Notes: generated by a model not told the origin, from the sequence alone. DNA of 64,000 nt from Henricia sp. BOLD:AAB3569 (GCA_037783545.1 JBBELK010000492.1:248001-312000), one strand, 5' to 3'. Positions 46,735 to 57,116 are shown, counted from the first letter of the stretch. Translations and numbers: made by a program.

Positions 46735-46805
46735 GCATTGGTGGTTCAGTGGTAGAATTCTCGCCTCCCACGCGGGAGACCCGGGTTAAATTCCCGGCCA
46801 ATGCA
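46735..46805 (+). tRNA. tRNA-Gly(CCC), T-loop variant
   Basis: Unit 78; nt 54 C to A at the invariant T-loop C. Confidence 0.74.
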
Positions 46806-46936
46806 AACTGACTGGTTTCCGTACTTTGCTGGACTCCAAAATACGTGTTATAGAAATGGCTGTCTTTTGGTTGAGCGTCACCTTCAATGTTTCCATTCAC
46901 CTGCAACCCAAAATTCCCTCCGCTATTTCTCCAGTT

Positions 46937-47007
46937 GCATTGGTGGTTCAGTGGTAGAATTCTCGCCTCCCACGCGGGAGACCCGGGTTCAATTCCCGGC
47001 CAATGCA
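46937..47007 (+). tRNA. tRNA-Gly(CCC) in TCC position
   Basis: Unit 78; consensus CCC sequence but preceded by TCC-type flank (spacer 2) and followed by spacer 2 again. The unit is 795 bp, 202 bp longer than standard, which is the CCC-to-TCC spacing, so it is the product of a TCC x CCC crossover. Confidence 0.94.
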
Positions 47008-47138
47008 AACTGACTGGTTTCCGTACTTTGCTGGACTCCAAAATACGTTTTATAGAAATGGCTGTCTTTTGGTTGAGCGTCACCTTCAATGTTTCCATTC
47101 ACCTGCAACCCAAAATTCCCTCCGCTATTTCTCCAGTT

Positions 47139-47209
47139 GCATTGGTGGTTCAGTGGTAGAATTCTCGCCTTCCAAGCGGGAGACCCGGGTTCAATTCCCG
47201 GCTAATGCA
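47139..47209 (+). tRNA. tRNA-Gly(TCC)
   Basis: Unit 78; consensus. Confidence 0.95.
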
Positions 47210-47355
47210 AAATAGCGGGTTCCCTGTACTTTTCCAGACTAGAAAGAAACGTTTCATAGAAATGGCCGTCTTTTGGTTGAGCGTCACCTTCTTTTCGGCA
47301 CCCTCTGCGCGGAATTATCCGAATTAGCCGAACATTTAGTCCGCACTTTCGAACA

Positions 47356-47426
47356 GCACCGGTGGTTCAGTGGTAGAATTCTCGCCTGCCACGCGGGAGG
47401 CCCGGGTTCGATTCCCGGCCGGTGCA
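47356..47426 (+). tRNA. tRNA-Gly(GCC)
   Basis: Unit 79; consensus. Confidence 0.95.
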
Positions 47427-47529
47427 GATTGTTATAGATTCATTGTTTGACAGTTTTCTTGCAGGAGTAGTTTTACTTCAAGTGGGAATATGCCCGCAAC
47501 CAAAATCTCACTTCTAGCTTTTCTCGGGT

Positions 47530-47600
47530 GCATAGGTGGTTCAGTGGTAGAATTCTCGCCTCCCACGCGGGAGACCCGGGTTCAATTCCCGGCCAATGCA
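47530..47600 (+). tRNA. tRNA-Gly(CCC), acceptor variant
   Basis: Unit 79; nt 5 T to A gives an A-A mismatch with nt 66. Shared with unit 91. Confidence 0.8.
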
Positions 47601-47731
47601 AACTGACTGGTTTCCGTACTTTGCTGGACTCCAAAATACGTTTTATAGAAATGGCTGTCTTTTGGTTGAGCGTCACCTTCAATTTTTCCATTCACCTGCA
47701 ACCCAAAATTCCCTCCGCTATTTCTCCAGTT

Positions 47732-47802
47732 GCATTGGTGGTTCAGTGGTAGAATTCTCGCCTTCCAAGCGGGAGACCCGGGTTCAATTCCCGGCTAATG
47801 CA
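47732..47802 (+). tRNA. tRNA-Gly(TCC)
   Basis: Unit 79; consensus. Confidence 0.95.
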
Positions 47803-47948
47803 AAATAGCGGGTTCCCTGTACTTTTCCAGACTAGAAAGAAACGTTTCATGGAAATGGCCGTCTTTTGGTTGAGCGTCACCTTCTTTTCGGCACCCTCTG
47901 CGCGGAATTATCCGAATTAGCCGAACATTTAGTCCGCACTTTCGAACA

Positions 47949-48019
47949 GCACCGGTGGTTCAGTGGTAGAATTCTCGCCTGCCACGCGGGAGGCCCGGGT
48001 TCGATTCCCGGCCGGTGCA
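47949..48019 (+). tRNA. tRNA-Gly(GCC)
   Basis: Unit 80; consensus. Confidence 0.95.
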
Positions 48020-48122
48020 GATTGTTATAGATTCATTGTTTGACAGTTTTCTTGCAGGAGTAGTTTTACTTCAAGTGGGAATATGCCCGCAACCAAAATC
48101 TCACTTCTAGCTTTTCTCGGGT

Positions 48123-48193
48123 GCATTGGTGGTTCAGTGGTAGAATTCTCGCCTCCCACGCGGGAGACCCGGGTTCAATTCCCGGCCAATGCA
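48123..48193 (+). tRNA. tRNA-Gly(CCC)
   Basis: Unit 80; consensus. Confidence 0.95.
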
Positions 48194-48324
48194 AACTGAC
48201 TGGTTTCCGTACTTTGCTGGACTCCAAAATACGTTTTATAGAAATGGCTGTCTTTTGGTTGAGCGTCACCTTCAATGTTTCCATTCACCTGCAACCCAAA
48301 ATTCCCTCCGCTATTTCTCCAGTT

Positions 48325-48395
48325 GCATTGGTGGTTCAGTGGTAGAATTCTCGCCTTCCAAGCGGGAGACCCGGGTTCAATTCCCGGCTAATGCA
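48325..48395 (+). tRNA. tRNA-Gly(TCC)
   Basis: Unit 80; consensus. Confidence 0.95.
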
Positions 48396-48541
48396 AAATA
48401 GCGGGTTCCCTGTACTTTTCCAGACTAGAAAGAAACGTTTCATAGAAATGGCCGTCTTTTGGTTGAGCGTCACCTTCTTTTCGGCACCCTCTGCGCGGAA
48501 TTATCCGAATTAGCCGAACATTTAGTCCGCACTTTCGAACA

Positions 48542-48612
48542 GCACCGGTGGTTCAGTGGTAGAATTCTCGCCTGCCACGCGGGAGGCCCGCGTTCGATTC
48601 CCGGCCGGTGCA
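48542..48612 (+). tRNA. tRNA-Gly(GCC), T-stem variant
   Basis: Unit 81; nt 50 G to C. Confidence 0.76.
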
Positions 48613-48715
48613 GATTGTTATAGATTCATTGTTTGACAGTTTTCTTGCAGGAGTAGTTTTACTTCAAGTGGGAATATGCCCGCAACCAAAATCTCACTTC
48701 TAGCTTTTCTCGGGT

Positions 48716-48786
48716 GCATTGGTGGTTCAGTGGTAGAATTCTCGCCTCCCACGCGGGAGACCCGGGTTCAATTCCCGGCCAATGCA
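48716..48786 (+). tRNA. tRNA-Gly(CCC)
   Basis: Unit 81; consensus. Confidence 0.95.
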
Positions 48787-48917
48787 AACTGACTGGTTTC
48801 CGTACTTTGCTGGACTCCAAAATACGTTTTATAGAAATGGCTGTCTTTTGGTTGAGCGTCACCTTCAATGTTTCCATTCACCTGCAACCCAAAATTCCCT
48901 CCGCTATTTCTCCAGTT

Positions 48918-48988
48918 GCATTGGTGGTTCAGTGGTAGAATTCTCGCCTTCCAAGCGGGAGACCCGGGTTCAATTCCCGGTTAATGCA
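48918..48988 (+). tRNA. tRNA-Gly(TCC), acceptor wobble variant
   Basis: Unit 81; nt 64 C to T gives a second G-T wobble in the acceptor stem. Shared with units 87 and 96. Confidence 0.88.
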
Positions 48989-49134
48989 AAATAGCGGGTT
49001 CCCTGTACTTTTCCAGACTAGAAAGAAACGTTTCATAGAAATGGCCGTCTTTTGGTTGAGCGTCACCTTCTTTTCGGCACCCTCTGCGCGGAATTATCCG
49101 AAATAGCCGAACATTTAGTCCGCACTTTCGAACA

Positions 49135-49205
49135 GCACCGGTGGTTCAGTGGTAGAATTCTCGCCTGCCACGCGGGAGGCCCGGGTTCGATTCCCGGCCG
49201 GTGCA
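49135..49205 (+). tRNA. tRNA-Gly(GCC)
   Basis: Unit 82; consensus. Confidence 0.95.
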
Positions 49206-49308
49206 GATTGTTATAGATTCATTGTTTGACAGTTTTCTTGCAGGAGTAGTTTTACTTCAAGTGGGAATATGCCCGCAACCGAAATCTCACTTCTAGCTTT
49301 TCTCGGGT

Positions 49309-49379
49309 GCATTGGTGGTTCAGTGGTAGAATTCTCGCCTCCCACGCGGGAGACCCGGGTTCAATTCCCGGCCAATGCA
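49309..49379 (+). tRNA. tRNA-Gly(CCC)
   Basis: Unit 82; consensus. Confidence 0.95.
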
Positions 49380-49510
49380 AACTGACTGGTTTCCGTACTT
49401 TGCTGGACTCCAAAATACGTTTTATAGAAATGGCTGTCTTTTGGTTGAGCGTCACCTTCAATGTTTCCATTCACCTGCAACCCAAAATTCCCTCCGCTAT
49501 TTCTCCAGTT

Positions 49511-49581
49511 GCATTGGTGGTTCAGTGGTAGAATTCTCGCCTTCCAAGCGGGAGACCCGGGTTCAATTCCCGGCTAATGCA
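49511..49581 (+). tRNA. tRNA-Gly(TCC)
   Basis: Unit 82; consensus. Confidence 0.95.
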
Positions 49582-49727
49582 AAATAGCGGGTTCCCTGTA
49601 CTTTTCCAGACTAGAAAGAAACGTTTCATAGAAATGGCCGTCTTTTGGTTGAGCGTCACCTTCTTTTCGGCACCCTCTGCGCGGAATTATCCGAATTAGC
49701 CGAACATTTAGTCCGCACTTTCGAACA

Positions 49728-49798
49728 ACACCGGTGGTTCAGTGGTAGAATTCTCGCCTCCCACGCGGGAGACCCGGGTTCAATTCCCGGCCAATGCA
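49728..49798 (+). pseudogene. GCC/CCC fusion tRNA-Gly
   Basis: Unit 83; GCC-type 5' flank and acceptor strand (with nt 1 G to A) joined to a CCC anticodon, T arm and 3' strand. The acceptor has mismatches at pairs 1, 4 and 5. The unit is 419 bp, which is 593 minus the 174-bp GCC-to-CCC spacing. Same fusion at 58651-58721. Confidence 0.85.
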
Positions 49799-49929
49799 AA
49801 CTGACTGGTTTCCGTACTTTGCTGGACTCCAAAATACGTTTTATAGAAATGGCTGTCTTTTGGTTGAGCGTCACCTTCAATGTTTCCATTCACCTGCAAC
49901 CCAAAATTTCCTTCGCTATTTCTCCAGTT

Positions 49930-50000
49930 GCATTGGTGGTTCAGTGGTAGAATTCTCGCCTTCCAAGCGGGAGACCCGGGTTCAATTCCCGGCTAATGCA
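49930..50000 (+). tRNA. tRNA-Gly(TCC)
   Basis: Unit 83; consensus. Confidence 0.95.
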
Positions 50001-50146
50001 AAATAGCGGGTTCCCTGTACTTTTCCAGACTAGAAAGAAACGTTTCATAGAAATGGCCGTCTTTTGGTTGAGCGTCACCTTCTTTTCGGCACCCTCTGCG
50101 CGGAATTATCCGAATTAGCCGAACATTTAGTCCGCACTTTCGAACA

Positions 50147-50217
50147 GCACCGGTGGTTCAGTGGTAGAATTCTCGCCTGCCACGCGGGAGGCCCGGGTTC
50201 GATTCCCGGCCGGTGCA
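50147..50217 (+). tRNA. tRNA-Gly(GCC)
   Basis: Unit 84; consensus. Confidence 0.95.
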
Positions 50218-50320
50218 GATTGTTATAGATTCATTGTTTGACAGTTTTCTTGCAGGAGTAGTTTTACTTCAAGTGGGAATATGCCCGCAACCAAAATCTC
50301 ACTTCTAGCTTTTCTCGGGT

Positions 50321-50391
50321 GCATTGGTGGTTCAGTGGTAGAATTCTCGCCTCCCACGTGGGAGACCCGGGTTCAATTCCCGGCCAATGCA
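50321..50391 (+). tRNA. tRNA-Gly(CCC), anticodon-stem wobble
   Basis: Unit 84; nt 39 C to T pairs as G-T with nt 29. Shared with unit 93. Confidence 0.9.
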
Positions 50392-50522
50392 AACTGACTG
50401 GTTTCCGTACTTTGCTGGACTCCAAAATACGTTTTATAGAAATGGCTGTCTTTTGGTTGAGCGTCACCTTCAATGTTTCCATTCACCTGCAACCCAAAAT
50501 TCCCTCCGCTATTTCTCCAGTT

Positions 50523-50593
50523 GCATTGTTGGTTCAGTGGTAGAATTCTCGCCTTCCAAGCGGGAGACCCGGGTTCAATTCCCGGCTAATGCA
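50523..50593 (+). tRNA. tRNA-Gly(TCC), acceptor variant
   Basis: Unit 84; nt 7 G to T mismatches nt 64. Confidence 0.8.
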
Positions 50594-50739
50594 AAATAGC
50601 GGGTTCCCTGTACTTTTCCAGACTAGAAAGAAACGTTTCATAGAAATGGCCGTCTTTTGGTTGAGCGTCACCTTCTTTTCGGCACCCTCTGCGCGGAATT
50701 ATCCGAATTAGCCGAACATTTAGTCCGCACTTTCGAACA

Positions 50740-50810
50740 GCACCGGTGGTTCAGTGGTAGAATTCTCGCCTGCCACGCGGGAGGCCCGGGTTCGATTCCC
50801 GGCCGGTGCA
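50740..50810 (+). tRNA. tRNA-Gly(GCC)
   Basis: Unit 85; consensus. Confidence 0.95.
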
Positions 50811-50913
50811 GATTGTTATAGATTCATTGTTTGACAGTTTTCTTGCAGGAGTAGTTTTACTTCAAGTGGGAATATGCCCGCAACCAAAATCTCACTTCTA
50901 GCTTTTCTTGGGT

Positions 50914-50984
50914 GCATTGGTGGTTCAGTGGTAGAATTCTCGCCTCCCACGCGGGAGACCCGGGTTCAATTCCCGGCCAATGCA
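50914..50984 (+). tRNA. tRNA-Gly(CCC)
   Basis: Unit 85; consensus. Confidence 0.95.
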
Positions 50985-51115
50985 AACTGACTGGTTTCCG
51001 TACTTTGCTGGACTCCAAAATACGTTTTATAGAAATGGCTGTCTTTTGGTTGAGCGTCACCTTCAATGTTTCCATTCACCTGCAACCCAAAATTCCCTCC
51101 GCTATTTCTCCAGTT

Positions 51116-51186
51116 GCATTGGTGGTTCAGTGGTAGAATTCTCGCCTTCCAAGCGGGAGACCCGGGTTCAATTCCCGGCTAATGCA
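51116..51186 (+). tRNA. tRNA-Gly(TCC)
   Basis: Unit 85; consensus. Confidence 0.95.
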
Positions 51187-51332
51187 AAATAGCGGGTTCC
51201 CTGTACTTTTCCAGACTAGAAAGAAACGTTTCATAGAAATGGCCGTCTTTTGGTTGAGCGTCACCTTCTTTTCGGCACCCTCTGCGCGGAATTATCCGAA
51301 TTAGCCGAACATTTAGTCCGCACTTTCGAACA

Positions 51333-51403
51333 GCACCGGTGGTTCAGTGGTAGAATTCTCGCCTGCCACGCGGGAGGCCCGGGTTCGATTCCCGGCCGGT
51401 GCA
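51333..51403 (+). tRNA. tRNA-Gly(GCC)
   Basis: Unit 86; consensus. Confidence 0.95.
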
Positions 51404-51506
51404 GATTGTTATAGATTCATTGTTTGACAGTTTTCTTGCAGGAGTAGTTTTACTTCAAGTGGGAATATGCCCGCAACCAAAATCTTACTTCTAGCTTTTC
51501 TCGGGT

Positions 51507-51577
51507 GCATTGGTGGTTCAGTGGTAGAATTCTCGCCTCCCACGCGGGAGACCCGGGTTCAATTCCCGGCCAATGCA
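51507..51577 (+). tRNA. tRNA-Gly(CCC)
   Basis: Unit 86; consensus. Confidence 0.95.
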
Positions 51578-51708
51578 AACTGACTGGTTTCCGTACTTTG
51601 CTGGACTCCAAAATACGTTTTATAGAAATGGCTGTCTTTTGGTTGAGCGTCACCTTCAATGTTTCCATTCACCTGCAACCCAAAATTCCCTCCGCTATTT
51701 CTCCAGTT

Positions 51709-51779
51709 GCATTGGTGGTTCAGTGGTAGAATTCTCGCCTTCCAAGCGGGAGACCCGGGTTCAATTCCCGGCTAATGCA
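51709..51779 (+). tRNA. tRNA-Gly(TCC)
   Basis: Unit 86; consensus. Confidence 0.95.
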
Positions 51780-51925
51780 AAATAGCGGGTTCCCTGTACT
51801 TTTCCAGACTAGAAAGAAACGTTTCATAGAAATGGCCGTCTTTTGGTTGAGCGTCACCTTCTTTTCGGCACCCTCTGCGCGGAATTATCCGAATTAGCCG
51901 AACATTTAGTCCGCACTTTCGAACA

Positions 51926-51996
51926 GCACCGGTGGTTCAGTGGTAGAATTCTCGCCTGCCACGCGGGAGGCCCGGGTTCGATTCCCGGCCGGTGCA
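51926..51996 (+). tRNA. tRNA-Gly(GCC)
   Basis: Unit 87; consensus. Confidence 0.95.
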
Positions 51997-52099
51997 GATT
52001 GTTATAGATTCATTGTTTGACAGTTTTCTTGCAGGAGTAGTTTTACTTCAAGTGGGAATATGCCCGCAACCAAAATCTCACTTCTAGCTTTTCTCGGGT

Positions 52100-52170
52100 G
52101 CATTGGTGGTTCAGTGGTAGAATTCTCGCCTCCCACGCGGGAGACCCGGGTTCAATTCCCGGCCAATGCA
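52100..52170 (+). tRNA. tRNA-Gly(CCC)
   Basis: Unit 87; consensus. Confidence 0.95.
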
Positions 52171-52301
52171 AACTGACTGGTTTCCGTACTTTGCTGGACT
52201 CCAAAATACGTTTTATAGAAATGGCTGTCTTTTGGTTGAGCGTCACCTTCAATGTTTCCATTCACCTGCAACCCAAAATTCCCTCCGCTATTTCTCCAGT
52301 T

Positions 52302-52372
52302 GCATTGGTGGTTCAGTGGTAGAATTCTCGCCTTCCAAGCGGGAGACCCGGGTTCAATTCCCGGTTAATGCA
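52302..52372 (+). tRNA. tRNA-Gly(TCC), acceptor wobble variant
   Basis: Unit 87; nt 64 C to T. Confidence 0.88.
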
Positions 52373-52518
52373 AAATAGCGGGTTCCCTGTACTTTTCCAG
52401 ACTAGAAAGAAACGTTTCATAGAAATGGCCGTCTTTTGGTTGAGCGTCACCTTCTTTTCGGCACCCTCTGCGCGGAATTATCCGAATTAGCCGAACATTT
52501 AGTCCGCACTTTCGAACA

Positions 52519-52589
52519 GCACCGGTGGTTCAGTGGTAGAATTCTCGCCTGCCACGCGGGAGGCCCGGGTTCGATTCCCGGCCGGTGCA
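52519..52589 (+). tRNA. tRNA-Gly(GCC)
   Basis: Unit 88; consensus. Confidence 0.95.
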
Positions 52590-52692
52590 GATTGTTATAG
52601 ATTCATTGTTTGACAGTTTTCTTGCAGGAGTAGTTTTACTTCAAGTGGGAATATGCCCGCAACCAAAATCTCACTTCTAGCTTTTCTCGGGT

Positions 52693-52763
52693 GCATTGGT
52701 GGTTCAGTGGTAGAATTCTCGCCTCCCACGCGGGAGACCCGGGTTCAATTCCCGGCCAATGCA
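52693..52763 (+). tRNA. tRNA-Gly(CCC)
   Basis: Unit 88; consensus. Confidence 0.95.
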
Positions 52764-52894
52764 AACTGACTGGTTTCCGTACTTTGCTGGACTCCAAAAT
52801 ACGTTTTATAGAAATGGCTGTCTTTTGGTTGAGCGTCACCTTCAATGTTTCCATTCACCTGCAACCCAAAATTTCCTCCGCTATTTCTCCAGTT

Positions 52895-52965
52895 GCATTG
52901 GTGGTTCAGTGGTAGAATTCTCGCCTTCCAAGCGGGAGACCCGGGTTCAATTCCCGGCTAATGCA
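52895..52965 (+). tRNA. tRNA-Gly(TCC)
   Basis: Unit 88; consensus. Confidence 0.95.
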
Positions 52966-53111
52966 AAATAGCGGGTTCCCTGTACTTTTCCAGACTAGAA
53001 AGAAACGTTTCATAGAAATGGCCGTCTTTTGGTTGAGCGTCACCTTCTTTTCGGCACCCTCTGCGCGGAATTATCCGAATTAGCCGAACATTTAGTCCGC
53101 ACTTTCGAACA

Positions 53112-53182
53112 GCACCGGTGGTTCAGTGGTAGAATTCTCGCCTGCCACGCGGGAGGCCCGGGTTCGATTTCCGGCCGGTGCA
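53112..53182 (+). tRNA. tRNA-Gly(GCC), T-stem wobble
   Basis: Unit 89; nt 59 C to T pairs as G-T with nt 51. Shared with unit 99. Confidence 0.86.
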
Positions 53183-53285
53183 GATTGTTATAGATTCATT
53201 GTTTGACAGTTTTCTTGCAGGAGTAGTTTTACTTCAAGTGGGAATATGCCCGCAACCAAAATCTCACTTCTAGCTTTTCTCGGGT

Positions 53286-53356
53286 GCATTGGTGGTTCAG
53301 TGGTAGAATTCTCGCCTCCCACGCGGGAGACCCGGGTTCAATTCCCGGCCAATGCA
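53286..53356 (+). tRNA. tRNA-Gly(CCC)
   Basis: Unit 89; consensus. Confidence 0.95.
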
Positions 53357-53487
53357 AACTGACTGGTTTCCGTACTTTGCTGGACTCCAAAATACGTTTT
53401 ATAGAAATGGCTGTCTTTTGGTTGAGCGTCACCTTCAATGTTTCCATTCACCTGCAACCCAAAATTCCCTCCGCTATTTCTCCAGTT

Positions 53488-53558
53488 GCATTGGTGGTTC
53501 AGTGGTAGAATTCTCGCCTTCCAAGCGGGAGACCCGGGTTCAATTCCCGGCTAATGCA
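53488..53558 (+). tRNA. tRNA-Gly(TCC)
   Basis: Unit 89; consensus. Confidence 0.95.
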
Positions 53559-53704
53559 AAATAGCGGGTTCCCTGTACTTTTCCAGACTAGAAAGAAACG
53601 TTTCATAGAAATGGCCGTCTTTTGGTTGAGCGTCACCTTCTTTTCGGCACCCTCTGCGCGGAATTATCCGAATTAACCGAACATTTAGTCCGCACTTTCG
53701 AACA

Positions 53705-53775
53705 GCACCGGTGGTTCAGTGGTAGAATTCTCGCCTGCCACGCGGGAGGCCCGCGTTCGATTCCCGGCCGGTGCA
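53705..53775 (+). tRNA. tRNA-Gly(GCC), T-stem variant
   Basis: Unit 90; nt 50 G to C. Confidence 0.76.
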
Positions 53776-53878
53776 GATTGTTATAGATTCATTGTTTGAC
53801 AGTTTTCTTGCAGGAGTAGTTTTACTTCAAGTGGGAATATGCCCGCAACCAAAATCTCACTTCTAGCTTTTCTCGGGT

Positions 53879-53949
53879 GCATTGGTGGTTCAGTGGTAGA
53901 ATTCTCGCCTCCCACGCGGGAGACCCGGGTTCAATTCCCGGCCAATGCA
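53879..53949 (+). tRNA. tRNA-Gly(CCC)
   Basis: Unit 90; consensus. Confidence 0.95.
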
Positions 53950-54080
53950 AACTGACTGGTTTCCGTACTTTGCTGGACTCCAAAATACGTGTTATAGAAA
54001 TGGCTGTCTTTTGGTTGAGCGTCACCTTCAATGTTTCCATTCACCTGCAACCCAAAATTCCCTCCGCTATTTCTCCAGTT

Positions 54081-54151
54081 GCATTGGTGGTTCAGTGGTA
54101 GAATTCTCGCCTCCCACGCGGGAGACCCGGGTTCAATTCCCGGCCAATGCA
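54081..54151 (+). tRNA. tRNA-Gly(CCC) in TCC position
   Basis: Unit 90; consensus CCC sequence with TCC-type upstream flank, same 202-bp insertion as unit 78. Confidence 0.94.
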
Positions 54152-54282
54152 AACTGACTGGTTTCCGTACTTTGCTGGACTCCAAAATACGTTTTATAGA
54201 AATGGCTGTCTTTTGGTTGAGCGTCACCTTCAATGTTTCCATTCACCTGCAACCCAAAATTCCCTCCGCTATTTCTCCAGTT

Positions 54283-54353
54283 GCATTGGTGGTTCAGTGG
54301 TAGAATTCTCGCCTTCCAAGCGGGAGACCCGGGTTCAATTCCCGGCTAATGCA
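54283..54353 (+). tRNA. tRNA-Gly(TCC)
   Basis: Unit 90; consensus. Confidence 0.95.
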
Positions 54354-54499
54354 AAATAGCGGGTTCCCTGTACTTTTCCAGACTAGAAAGAAACGTTTCA
54401 TAGAAATGGCCGTCTTTTGGTTGAGCGTCACCTTCTTTTCGGCACCCTCTGCGCGGAATTATCCGAAGTAGCCGAACATTTAGTCCGCACTTTCGAACA

Positions 54500-54570
54500 G
54501 CACCGGTGGTTCAGTGGTAGAATTCTCGCCTGCCACGCGGGAGGCCCGGGTTCGATTCCCGGCCGGTGCA
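54500..54570 (+). tRNA. tRNA-Gly(GCC)
   Basis: Unit 91; consensus. Confidence 0.95.
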
Positions 54571-54673
54571 GATTGTTATAGATTCATTGTTTGACAGTTT
54601 TCTTGCAGGAGTAGTTTTACTTCAAGTGGGAATATGCCCGCAACCAAAATCTCACTTCTAGCTTTTCTCGGGT

Positions 54674-54744
54674 GCATAGGTGGTTCAGTGGTAGAATTCT
54701 CGCCTCCCACGCGGGAGACCCGGGTTCAATTCCCGGCCAATGCA
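54674..54744 (+). tRNA. tRNA-Gly(CCC), acceptor variant
   Basis: Unit 91; nt 5 T to A. Confidence 0.8.
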
Positions 54745-54875
54745 AACTGACTGGTTTCCGTACTTTGCTGGACTCCAAAATACGTTTTATAGAAATGGCT
54801 GTCTTTTGGTTGAGCGTCACCTTCAATGTTTCCATTCACCTGCAACCCAAAATTCCCTCCGCTATTTCTCCAGTT

Positions 54876-54946
54876 GCATTGGTGGTTCAGTGGTAGAATT
54901 CTCGCCTTCCAAGCGGGAGACCCGGGTTCAATTCCCGGCTAATGCA
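54876..54946 (+). tRNA. tRNA-Gly(TCC)
   Basis: Unit 91; consensus. Confidence 0.95.
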
Positions 54947-55092
54947 AAATAGCGGGTTCCCTGTACTTTTCCAGACTAGAAAGAAACGTTTCATGGAAAT
55001 GGCCGTCTTTTGGTTGAGCGTCACCTTCTTTTCGGCACCCTCTGCGCGGAATTATCCGAATTAGCCGAACATTTAGTCCGCACTTTCGAACA

Positions 55093-55163
55093 GCACCGGT
55101 GGTTCAGTGGTAGAATTCTCGCCTGCCACGCGGGAGGCCCGGGTTCGATTCCCGGCCGGTGCA
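55093..55163 (+). tRNA. tRNA-Gly(GCC)
   Basis: Unit 92; consensus. Confidence 0.95.
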
Positions 55164-55266
55164 GATTGTTATAGATTCATTGTTTGACAGTTTTCTTGCA
55201 GGAGTAGTTTTACTTCAAGTGGGAATATGCCCGCAACCAAAATCTCACTTCTAGCTTTTCTCGGGT

Positions 55267-55337
55267 GCATTGGTGGTTCAGTGGTAGAATTCTCGCCTCC
55301 CACGCGGGAGACCCGGGTTCAATTCCCGGCCAATGCA
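55267..55337 (+). tRNA. tRNA-Gly(CCC)
   Basis: Unit 92; consensus. Confidence 0.95.
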
Positions 55338-55468
55338 AACTGACTGGTTTCCGTACTTTGCTGGACTCCAAAATACGTTTTATAGAAATGGCTGTCTTTT
55401 GGTTGAGCGTCACCTTCAATGTTTCCATTCACCTGCAACCCAAAATTCCCTCCGCTATTTCTCCAGTT

Positions 55469-55539
55469 GCATTGGTGGTTCAGTGGTAGAATTCTCGCCT
55501 TCCAAGCGGGAGACCCGGGTTCAATTCCCGGCTAATGCA
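55469..55539 (+). tRNA. tRNA-Gly(TCC)
   Basis: Unit 92; consensus. Confidence 0.95.
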
Positions 55540-55685
55540 AAATAGCGGGTTCCCTGTACTTTTCCAGACTAGAAAGAAACGTTTCATAGAAATGGCCGTC
55601 TTTTGGTTGAGCGTCACCTTCTTTTCGGCACCCTCTGCGCGGAATTATCCGAATTAGCCGAACATTTAGTCCGCACTTTCGAACA

Positions 55686-55756
55686 GCACCGGTGGTTCAG
55701 TGGTAGAATTCTCGCCTGCCACGCGGGAGGCCCGGGTTCGATTCCCGGCCGGTGCA
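55686..55756 (+). tRNA. tRNA-Gly(GCC)
   Basis: Unit 93; consensus. Confidence 0.95.
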
Positions 55757-55859
55757 GATTGTTATAGATTCATTGTTTGACAGTTTTCTTGCAGGAGTAG
55801 TTTTACTTCAAGTGGGAATATGCCCGCAACCAAAATCTCACTTCTAGCTTTTCTCGGGT

Positions 55860-55930
55860 GCATTGGTGGTTCAGTGGTAGAATTCTCGCCTCCCACGTGG
55901 GAGACCCGGGTTCAATTCCCGGCCAATGCA
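55860..55930 (+). tRNA. tRNA-Gly(CCC), anticodon-stem wobble
   Basis: Unit 93; nt 39 C to T. Confidence 0.9.
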
Positions 55931-56061
55931 AACTGACTGGTTTCCGTACTTTGCTGGACTCCAAAATACGTTTTATAGAAATGGCTGTCTTTTGGTTGAG
56001 CGTCACCTTCAATGTTTCCATTCACCTGCAACCCAAAATTCCCTCCGCTGTTTCTCCAGTT

Positions 56062-56132
56062 GCATTGGTGGTTCAGTGGTAGAATTCTCGCCTTCCAAGC
56101 GGGAGACCCGGGTTCAATTCCCGGCTAATGCA
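56062..56132 (+). tRNA. tRNA-Gly(TCC)
   Basis: Unit 93; consensus. Confidence 0.95.
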
Positions 56133-56278
56133 AAATAGCGGGTTCCCTGTACTTTTCCAGACTAGAAAGAAACGTTTCATAGAAATGGCCGTCTTTTGGT
56201 TGAGCGTCACCTTCTTTTCGGCACCCTCTGCGCGGAATTATCCGAATTAGCCGAACATTTAGTCCGCACTTTCGAACA

Positions 56279-56349
56279 GCACCGGTGGTTCAGTGGTAGA
56301 ATTCTCGCCTGCCACGCGGGAGGCCCGGGTTCGATTCCCGGCCGGTGCA
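56279..56349 (+). tRNA. tRNA-Gly(GCC)
   Basis: Unit 94; consensus. Confidence 0.95.
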
Positions 56350-56452
56350 GATTGTTATAGATTCATTGTTTCACAGTTTTCTTGCAGGAGTAGTTTTACT
56401 TCAAGTGGGAATATGCCCGCAACCAAAATCTCACTTCTAGCTTTTCTCGGGT

Positions 56453-56523
56453 GCATTGGTGGTTCAGTGGTAGAATTCTCGCCTCCCACGCGGGAGACCC
56501 GGGTTCAATTCCCGGCCAATGCA
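56453..56523 (+). tRNA. tRNA-Gly(CCC)
   Basis: Unit 94; consensus. Confidence 0.95.
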
Positions 56524-56654
56524 AACTGACTGGTTTCCGTACTTTGCTGGACTCCAAAATACGTTTTATAGAAATGGCTGTCTTTTGGTTGAGCGTCACC
56601 TTCAATGTTTCCATTCACCTGCAACCCAAAATTCCCTCCGCTATTTCTCCAGTT

Positions 56655-56725
56655 GCATTGGTGGTTCAGTGGTAGAATTCTCGCCTTCCAAGCGGGAGAC
56701 CCGGGTTCAATTCCCGGCTAATGCA
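56655..56725 (+). tRNA. tRNA-Gly(TCC)
   Basis: Unit 94; consensus. Confidence 0.95.
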
Positions 56726-56871
56726 AAATAGCGGGTTCCCTGTACTTTTCCAGACTAGAAAGAAACGTTTCATAGAAATGGCCGTCTTTTGGTTAAGCGT
56801 CACCTTCTTTTCGGCACCCTCTGCGCGGAATTATCCGAATTAGCCGAACATTTAGTCCGCACTTTCGAACA

Positions 56872-56942
56872 GCACCGGTGGTTCAGTGGTAGAATTCTCG
56901 CCTGCCACGCGGGAGGCCCGGGTTCGATTCCCGGCCGGTGCA
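56872..56942 (+). tRNA. tRNA-Gly(GCC)
   Basis: Unit 95; consensus. Confidence 0.95.
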
Positions 56943-57045
56943 GATTGTTATAGATTCATTGTTTGACAGTTTTCTTGCAGGAGTAGTTTTACTTCAAGTG
57001 GGAATATGCCCGCAACCAAAATCTTACTTCTAGCTTTTCTCGGGT

Positions 57046-57116
57046 GCATTGGTGGTTCAGTGGTAGAATTCTCGCCTCCCACGCGGGAGACCCGGGTTCA
57101 ATTCCCGGCCAATGCA
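57046..57116 (+). tRNA. tRNA-Gly(CCC)
   Basis: Unit 95; consensus. Confidence 0.95.

Larger units (their letters stand above)
46561..53704 (+). repeat. Multi-unit block starting with a CCC-CCC-TCC unit, copy 1
   Basis: Units 78-89. The order of diagnostic variants (unit 78 extra CCC; unit 79 nt 5 A; unit 84 GTGGG stem; unit 86 TCTTACTT spacer; unit 87 TCC with nt 64 T; unit 89 GATTTCC) recurs from 53705 onward, with a 1605-bp segment (units 81-83) at a different place in the two copies. Borders are approximate. Confidence 0.75.

Noticed and set aside
46637-47098. A 153-aa minus-strand open frame
   Set aside because: Reverse-strand reading of two CCC genes and spacers brought together by the 202-bp insertion; the same occurs at 53931-54242.
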